Source: Anaerolineae bacterium (GTDB taxonomy: Bacteria; Chloroflexota; Anaerolineae; 4572-78; NAK82). From it: a DNA stretch of 10,288 bases. A model generated the notes under the pieces. That model did not search any database. It saw nothing but the letters and a program-made list of their open reading frames with translations, and was not told the origin of the DNA. Position 1 is the first letter of the stretch. Each line of letters begins with the position of its first letter. Of this stretch, positions 6,268 through 10,288 are shown in pieces. The stretch spans positions 1 through 10,288 of the forward strand of contig JAUVPY010000045.1 of NCBI GenBank assembly GCA_030598425.1, in the 5' to 3' direction. The position numbers were made by a program, and so were the translations under genes.

Positions 6268-7659
6268 CTATTTCCACAACTCTCTCAGGATCTGCAGTTT
6301 CTGATCCGACAGGTATCCGTACATCTGCACCCACATACCGTCAACCCGGCTGTCACGAATCACGGCGATCATCCGCTTCCACTGCGGCTCTGGCAGATAG
6401 GCATGAGCAAAGGGGTAGCAAAGTGCTTTGCCATGGACTTGTTCCGCCACCTCGTCAAGTCGAATCCGATAGGCCTCAACTTTAGCCGGATGCAGCTCGG
6501 CAGGAGCCGGAATGTGATAGTTTGCAAAAGATCGTCGCTCAAAATCGTCCGGCAGGCTCATCCATTCAACCAGTGTGTCCAGGATCTCGGACTCGGCAAG
6601 CTCTGGGTTCCAGGCCAATAGGGTTTGCCCGTACCAGCGGGGCAGTGCTGAGTAGTCAAAGGTGAACAGTTTAGGGGTAACGGCAACACAAACTTCCGAA
6701 AGCGCTCGGTAGTCCATTCCACTCGAACGATTCCACGGCGGCGGCCAGCCCCTGGCCGACAGGCCAACCGCCTCCAGGTCCAAATCGTCCAGGAACTGCC
6801 TGACCTTGCGATAGAAGCTGACAACTGTGTTCGCCTTAAACTGGAGAAAATACAGCCAGCCGGGATAGTGCGTAAGAAGCTCCAGGATTTCTGATGGATT
6901 GCGAAGCAGGCGACGGGAACGCTCCAATTCCCTGGGTGTAAGAGAATGAATCCACTTCCACAAGGCCGTCACATCTCTCCTGATGACGTCCCAGTCGAGC
7001 CCTTGCTCTCCCGCTTTTCCCTCGCAGTGGGGGCAAAGACAGGAAAAGTGGTCTTCAAGACGATAGGCGCCATACTCGGCCCAATCTGTAAACAAACCGT
7101 CAACGCCTGAGTAGCGCAGCATCGCATCCTCGACCAGCGCCATGCCATAGGCTTGGGCGGCCGGGCTGTTCAGACACGCATTAAGGACGATCTGAGGCGG
7201 TTGGGGAATTGAGCCGTCAACGTACATCGGCTGGTCTTCCGCCCTAATTCCGGGTGGGATGAAAGGATGAAGGAACATATGAACCTGCATCCCCCTCTTT
7301 TTTGCTTCTGCGATCATAGCATCGGGGACTTCACGGTCTATCCCGGTCGGTGTTGATCCTGCCACGGGCCGATAGGGAGATGCCTCATACAGGCTGAGGT
7401 TGGGTTCGTACGCCAGGATACTCTCCAGGTAGATCTCCCGCTTCCCCCAAACCGGTCGGGCGACCAGACGCTCGTATCCATCCATGTGCAAGTCGGGATA
7501 GCGGCGGCCTTTGCCTTTCTCGCCAGGACGAGCTACACGAGGAACTAGGCAAATCGCCTTCGCTCCAACCGACTCGAGGTTATCAAAGACCTGCTGAATG
7601 CCCTCATTTTGAACGTAAATGGGGTTAACGAAGATCCCTAGGAATTTCTCTGTATCCAT
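6268..7659 (-). CDS. Putative TIM-barrel glycosidase-like protein, unknown substrate
   Basis: A 463-residue protein that I do not recognise with certainty. It starts directly with a barrel strand (FLGIFVNPIYVQ, 6-17) and shows alternating strands and helices: GAKAICLVPRVARP, AKKRGMQVHMFLHPFIPPGI (119-138), SGVDGLFTDWAEYGAYRLEDHF, LEAVGLSARGWPPPW, and a closing SRVDGMWVQMYGYLSDQKL. The GLFTDWAEYG segment (188-197), followed by SCLCPHC (C207, C209, C212), resembles hypothetical glycosyl-hydrolase families in which Asp/Glu at a barrel strand end and a Cys-rich loop recur; D192 and E195 are candidate active-site residues. There is no signal peptide. The ATG at 7659 has AAGGA (7666-7662) only 2 bases upstream, a tight but usable site. 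It lies between the two sulfatase genes (gaps of 64 and 36 bases), which suggests action on the same substrate. It could also be a sugar isomerase or deacetylase-like barrel. Confidence 0.8.
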   Translation of the reverse strand: MDTEKFLGIFVNPIYVQNEGIQQVFDNLESVGAKAICLVPRVARPGEKGKGRRYPDLHMDGYERLVARPVWGKREIYLESILAYEPNLSLYEASPYRPVAGSTPTGIDREVPDAMIAEAKKRGMQVHMFLHPFIPPGIRAEDQPMYVDGSIPQPPQIVLNACLNSPAAQAYGMALVEDAMLRYSGVDGLFTDWAEYGAYRLEDHFSCLCPHCEGKAGEQGLDWDVIRRDVTALWKWIHSLTPRELERSRRLLRNPSEILELLTHYPGWLYFLQFKANTVVSFYRKVRQFLDDLDLEAVGLSARGWPPPWNRSSGMDYRALSEVCVAVTPKLFTFDYSALPRWYGQTLLAWNPELAESEILDTLVEWMSLPDDFERRSFANYHIPAPAELHPAKVEAYRIRLDEVAEQVHGKALCYPFAHAYLPEPQWKRMIAVIRDSRVDGMWVQMYGYLSDQKLQILRELWK

Positions 7660-7680
7660 TTTCCTTGCTCTCGTGAATTG

Positions 7681-7725
7681 AGCGGGCCGAGGGTGGCCCG
7701 GCCAGGGTCCATCTTACAGCCCGCT
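7681..7725. repeat. Hairpin region between sulfatase and TIM-barrel genes
   Basis: CGGGCC (7683-7688) pairs with GGCCCG (7695-7700) across a 6-base loop. A competing outer pairing joins AGCGGGC (7681-7687) to GCCCGCT (7719-7725), the latter touching the sulfatase stop codon. No U-run follows in the transcript, so read-through is expected. Possible roles are mRNA processing or unequal expression of the two genes. Confidence 0.35.
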
Positions 7726-9256
7726 AGAGCAACACCGGATCACCTGTCCGTTTGCGCCACGCCTCGAGCCGTCGTCTGAGATCGGCCACTACCTCCCGAT
7801 AGGCAGGGTCGTCAACCAGGTTGCGGAGTTGATAAGGGTCTTCCTGCAAATCGTAAAGCTCACTCGTCTCTTCGGGGGGGTCCAGGTGGGCCAAATAGTC
7901 GGGAATCTCGCTGAACTTGTACGCGGTGTACTTGTACCGCTGGGTTATGATTGCCCGGCCCACCACTTGTTCTCTGTGGTGACCATGGGTTTCGCACACA
8001 ATCTCTTCCCACTCCGATCCTGTCGGGGCGCCAGTCCGCTCTTCCAGGGCCAGATCCAGGAGACTACGTCCGTCCACTGGCCCGGTAAAGGTGGTGCCAG
8101 CCGCATCGAGCAGGGTCACAGGCACGTCCACGTTCGAGACGAGGTGCTGGCTTTCTTGCCCTGCCGCGATGCGACTGGGCCAACGCATCACTAAGGGAAT
8201 ACTAAGCACTTCCTCGCTTAGAAAGGACTCCTTTCCATAGTGCCCTCCGTGAGCCGCGATAGGATCGCCGTGATCGGTCGTCCACACCACCAGCGTGTCC
8301 TCAGCCAGCCCCAGCCGGTCGAGTTCATCGAGGATCATCCCACCGGCGGCGTCAACCTGCGTGATCTGGGCATAGACATAGGCCAGAATCCTCTGCCATT
8401 CGCTCCACGGCAGTGGGTTGGGAAAGACGAGCCGATCATCGCGTCCAAGCGGCTCGTTCATCTCCTTGAGGTAGACTGGCGGCTTGCCCGAAAGGTCGTC
8501 ACGGAAACTCCCGTATTCCTGGATCTCCTCCGGGTCATACAAGGCTAAGTATTCAGGGCTGGCGAAGTAGGGTGCATGGGGTCCGTAGAAGTGAACGTGC
8601 ATAGCGAACGGTTGCCCGTCGTCGCGCTGCGCCAACTCTTGCAGCTTATCACAGGCCAAATTGGCGATGAAGAAGCTCTCGTGGGTGTCCGGCGGTGTTT
8701 CCATCACGCCAGTTACGTGGGGGTGCAGCGATTTTGCCTCGCAGCGATAGCCCGGCCCGCGCTCCGGTTCATCGGGGGATACAGGTTCCATAAAGACGTG
8801 CTCGACGTTGAAGCTGGCCACGTCCATGTCTTTTGACTTTACATAATCTCCATATTCTGGTGTGATGTACGGGTTGCCAAAGCGTGGATATGAATACCCC
8901 TCGCATCCGTAGTCATGCGCCGTACCGGGCCCCGTGTGCCATTTTCCGTAGTAGTAATTCTTGTAGCCTTGACCGGCCAACAACTCGTACAGAATCCCCT
9001 GATCGCGAATTGCGAAGTTCTCGTCCTTTTCCAGGGTAACAAAACCGTGATTGTGTGGGAACAGGCCGGTGATCATCGACCGGCGCGCTGGTGTGCAGAG
9101 CGGGCAGGCTGTGTACGCCCGTTCGAAGTTCACGCCTTCACGCGCCAGACGATCAAAATGCGGCCGGGCGGGTTTCACACCACCATCCCAACCGTGGCGG
9201 TAGTACGCTTGGTGATCGTTCAAGATAAAAACGATGTTGGGTTTGCGTTCTTTCAT
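7724..9256 (-). CDS. Cys-type sulfatase (second, different subfamily)
   Basis: A 510-residue S1-type sulfatase. C54 in CPLCTPARRS (51-60) is the formylglycine precursor. KPNIVFILNDHQ (5-16) carries the metal-binding start, with N13-D14 where many sulfatases have DD; YYYGKWHTGP gives the conserved Lys and His; VWTTDHGDPIAAHGGHYGKES gives the second metal Asp/His; HVHFYGPHAPY is an active-site His block. The C-terminal YDLQEDPYQLRNLVDD is the standard sulfatase ending. It lacks the KMH...GPDQLHGF choline-sulfatase blocks of its neighbour, so the two are not a recent duplication and probably act on different sulfate positions. No signal peptide. The ATG at 9256 is chosen: AAGGGAG (9274-9268) lies 11 bases upstream, and a TTG at 9277 would sit before that site. 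It lies 37 bases after the redox-protein gene and 64 before the TIM-barrel gene. Substrate unknown. Confidence 0.92.
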   Translation of the reverse strand: MKERKPNIVFILNDHQAYYRHGWDGGVKPARPHFDRLAREGVNFERAYTACPLCTPARRSMITGLFPHNHGFVTLEKDENFAIRDQGILYELLAGQGYKNYYYGKWHTGPGTAHDYGCEGYSYPRFGNPYITPEYGDYVKSKDMDVASFNVEHVFMEPVSPDEPERGPGYRCEAKSLHPHVTGVMETPPDTHESFFIANLACDKLQELAQRDDGQPFAMHVHFYGPHAPYFASPEYLALYDPEEIQEYGSFRDDLSGKPPVYLKEMNEPLGRDDRLVFPNPLPWSEWQRILAYVYAQITQVDAAGGMILDELDRLGLAEDTLVVWTTDHGDPIAAHGGHYGKESFLSEEVLSIPLVMRWPSRIAAGQESQHLVSNVDVPVTLLDAAGTTFTGPVDGRSLLDLALEERTGAPTGSEWEEIVCETHGHHREQVVGRAIITQRYKYTAYKFSEIPDYLAHLDPPEETSELYDLQEDPYQLRNLVDDPAYREVVADLRRRLEAWRKRTGDPVLL

Positions 9257-9293
9257 TTGTTCAAACACTCCCTTCAAAACCGTATTGTATCCA

Positions 9294-10288
9294 TCATCGG
9301 ACAGATTCTTGGATAGCGGATGTGCAGGCCAACAGTTTCTCTATTCGGGCACAAATTGCCCGCTTGCTGCGCGACTCTTCAAAAGGCAAGCTATTGATGA
9401 ACAGTGCTGGAGGACGCTTGATTCTGTTTCCCACAGCCAGCTTAAAATCTTCATTCACGGCATCCCTGAAGCGACGATTATCTAGATCATGTGTGAATCT
9501 GTCAACTTCCAAACCGACGTCTTGTGCGTATGCGATGAGTTGCTCCCGCTCCAAGGCACCCTCGGCTTCAAACAAGCGGTCGTGCACATCCCAGAATTTG
9601 CTTTGTGCCCCGGCCGCCTCGGCCGCCTCGGCCGCCCCTTGGGCCAGGGGATGAGAGTGCCTGAGAGGGAGGTGCCTGTGAATCCAAAGAAGTTTATCTC
9701 CATACACAGGCACGACTTCCTTAAGCAGTCGATACACCTCCCGGCAGGGTCCACATTGATAATCGGCATATTCAATTAGAACTACCGGTGCATCAGGTGG
9801 GCCAAGTTGCCAGTCATCCGGGGAAACTGGTATCGGTTTCGGGACACCAACCATTTTCTTGATCGCCCGCGTCACCATCGCTGGATTGGGCAGGTTAGGG
9901 TACTTAGAGGACTCATATACTCTGCGTATCAAGCCCTCCTCGTCGATCACAAGAACGCTAGGCAGAACCACTTGGTCCGGGACGAAAGCTCCATACTTTT
10001 TGGATATATCCCCAGCCGGAGTTGAGTCGCTCAGAAGCCCAAACTCAATACCGTTGTTTTCTCCCAGCCTCTTGAGTTCATCTTTTGTAGCGTCCGAAAT
10101 GCCCAAGATCAGTGCCTCGTGCTGCTCAAGATCCGGCATCGCGACTTGATACTTTCCAAGTTGCTCAACGAGTAGACTCTGGAGACCGGCCGGGAAGAAG
10201 ATCAGTACCACCTTCTTTCCTGCATACTCCTTTAACGAAACATCGCGTCCAAGATTCGGGGCGGGCAGCACAAAAGCAGGCGCTGTGA
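9294..10288 (-). CDS. Peroxiredoxin-like / DsbA-like thioredoxin fusion (5' end missing)
   Basis: The frame is open to the right edge: codons before the GTG at 10271 read TAPAFV, a standard peroxiredoxin beginning (APxFxL), so the true start lies outside. Of 330 visible residues, about 1-145 form an AhpC/TSA-type domain (VSLKEYAGKKVVLIFFPAG, 16-34; later PSVLVIDEEGLIRRVY). Its peroxidatic TxxC position reads QSLL (36-39), and no Cys occurs in this domain, so it is unlikely to be an active peroxidase. Residues about 157-325 are a DsbA-like domain: VVLIEYADYQCGPCREVY (168-185) with C178-G-P-C181, HRHLPLRHSHPLAQGAAEAAE, and a cis-Pro segment RPPALFIN (291-298). The CGPC pair suggests a thiol-disulfide exchange role. 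Location cannot be judged without the N-terminus. It precedes the sulfatase gene by 37 bases, so shared transcription is plausible, but a link to sulfatase function is not shown. Ends at TGA 9296-9294. Confidence 0.88.
   Translation of the reverse strand, partial: TAPAFVLPAPNLGRDVSLKEYAGKKVVLIFFPAGLQSLLVEQLGKYQVAMPDLEQHEALILGISDATKDELKRLGENNGIEFGLLSDSTPAGDISKKYGAFVPDQVVLPSVLVIDEEGLIRRVYESSKYPNLPNPAMVTRAIKKMVGVPKPIPVSPDDWQLGPPDAPVVLIEYADYQCGPCREVYRLLKEVVPVYGDKLLWIHRHLPLRHSHPLAQGAAEAAEAAGAQSKFWDVHDRLFEAEGALEREQLIAYAQDVGLEVDRFTHDLDNRRFRDAVNEDFKLAVGNRIKRPPALFINSLPFEESRSKRAICARIEKLLACTSAIQESVR
9612..9638. repeat. 9-base tandem repeat inside the fusion gene
   Basis: Three units of GGCCGCCTC (last one GGCCGCCCC) run head to tail and encode AEAAEAA in the helix of the DsbA-like domain. 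The unit length is a multiple of three, so copy-number change would keep the frame. Confidence 0.6.

Noticed and set aside
4717..9256. The two sulfatases as a recent tandem duplication
   Set aside because: They share only the family core motifs; lengths, middle regions and C-termini differ strongly.
9294..10271. Complete gene starting at GTG 10271
   Set aside because: The frame stays open upstream to the window end and codes for TAPAF, the usual peroxiredoxin beginning, so the start lies beyond the window.

Overview
The window holds seven protein genes, all on the minus strand and so transcribed right to left. It appears to be a catabolic locus for small sulfated or glycosidic compounds from a bacterium of moderately high GC. 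Two genes are cut by the window edges. No tRNA, rRNA, CRISPR array, transposase or plus-strand gene was found. The organism cannot be named. The mix of cytosolic sulfatases, an NAD-dependent GH4 glycosidase, a divergent uroporphyrinogen-decarboxylase (URO-D) superfamily protein and a CehA/McbA-type PHP metallohydrolase, plus short intergenic CCAATCTN repeats, recalls environmental lineages such as Anaerolineae (Chloroflexota), Poribacteria or Planctomycetota. That is a low-confidence inference.

Layout in transcription order: (1) 10288-9294, a peroxiredoxin-like domain fused to a DsbA-like thioredoxin domain, 5' end missing; (2) 9256-7724, a Cys-type sulfatase; (3) 7659-6268, a TIM-barrel glycosidase-like protein of unknown substrate; (4) 6231-4717, a Cys-type sulfatase close to choline-sulfatase; then a 172-base gap with a predicted promoter and two palindromes; (5) 4544-3156, a GH4 glycosidase; (6) 3081-1897, a URO-D superfamily protein; (7) 1808-1, a long protein with an N-terminal beta-rich region and the start of a CehA/McbA-type PHP domain, 3' end missing. 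Gene 7 has no stop in the window, so it is easy to overlook, but it reads open through all 602 codons.

Inference on how the genes work together: genes 2-6 have no visible signal peptide and GH4 enzymes use cytosolic NAD, so the locus probably acts on imported small substrates. The sulfatases would remove sulfate esters, the GH4 enzyme would cleave or epimerise a sugar, and the URO-D and PHP proteins would act on a methylated, phosphorylated or ester-linked part. No transporter, regulator, sulfatase-maturating enzyme or corrinoid protein lies in the window, so the substrate is unresolved. The 172-base gap probably separates two transcription units, 10288-4717 and 4544-1.
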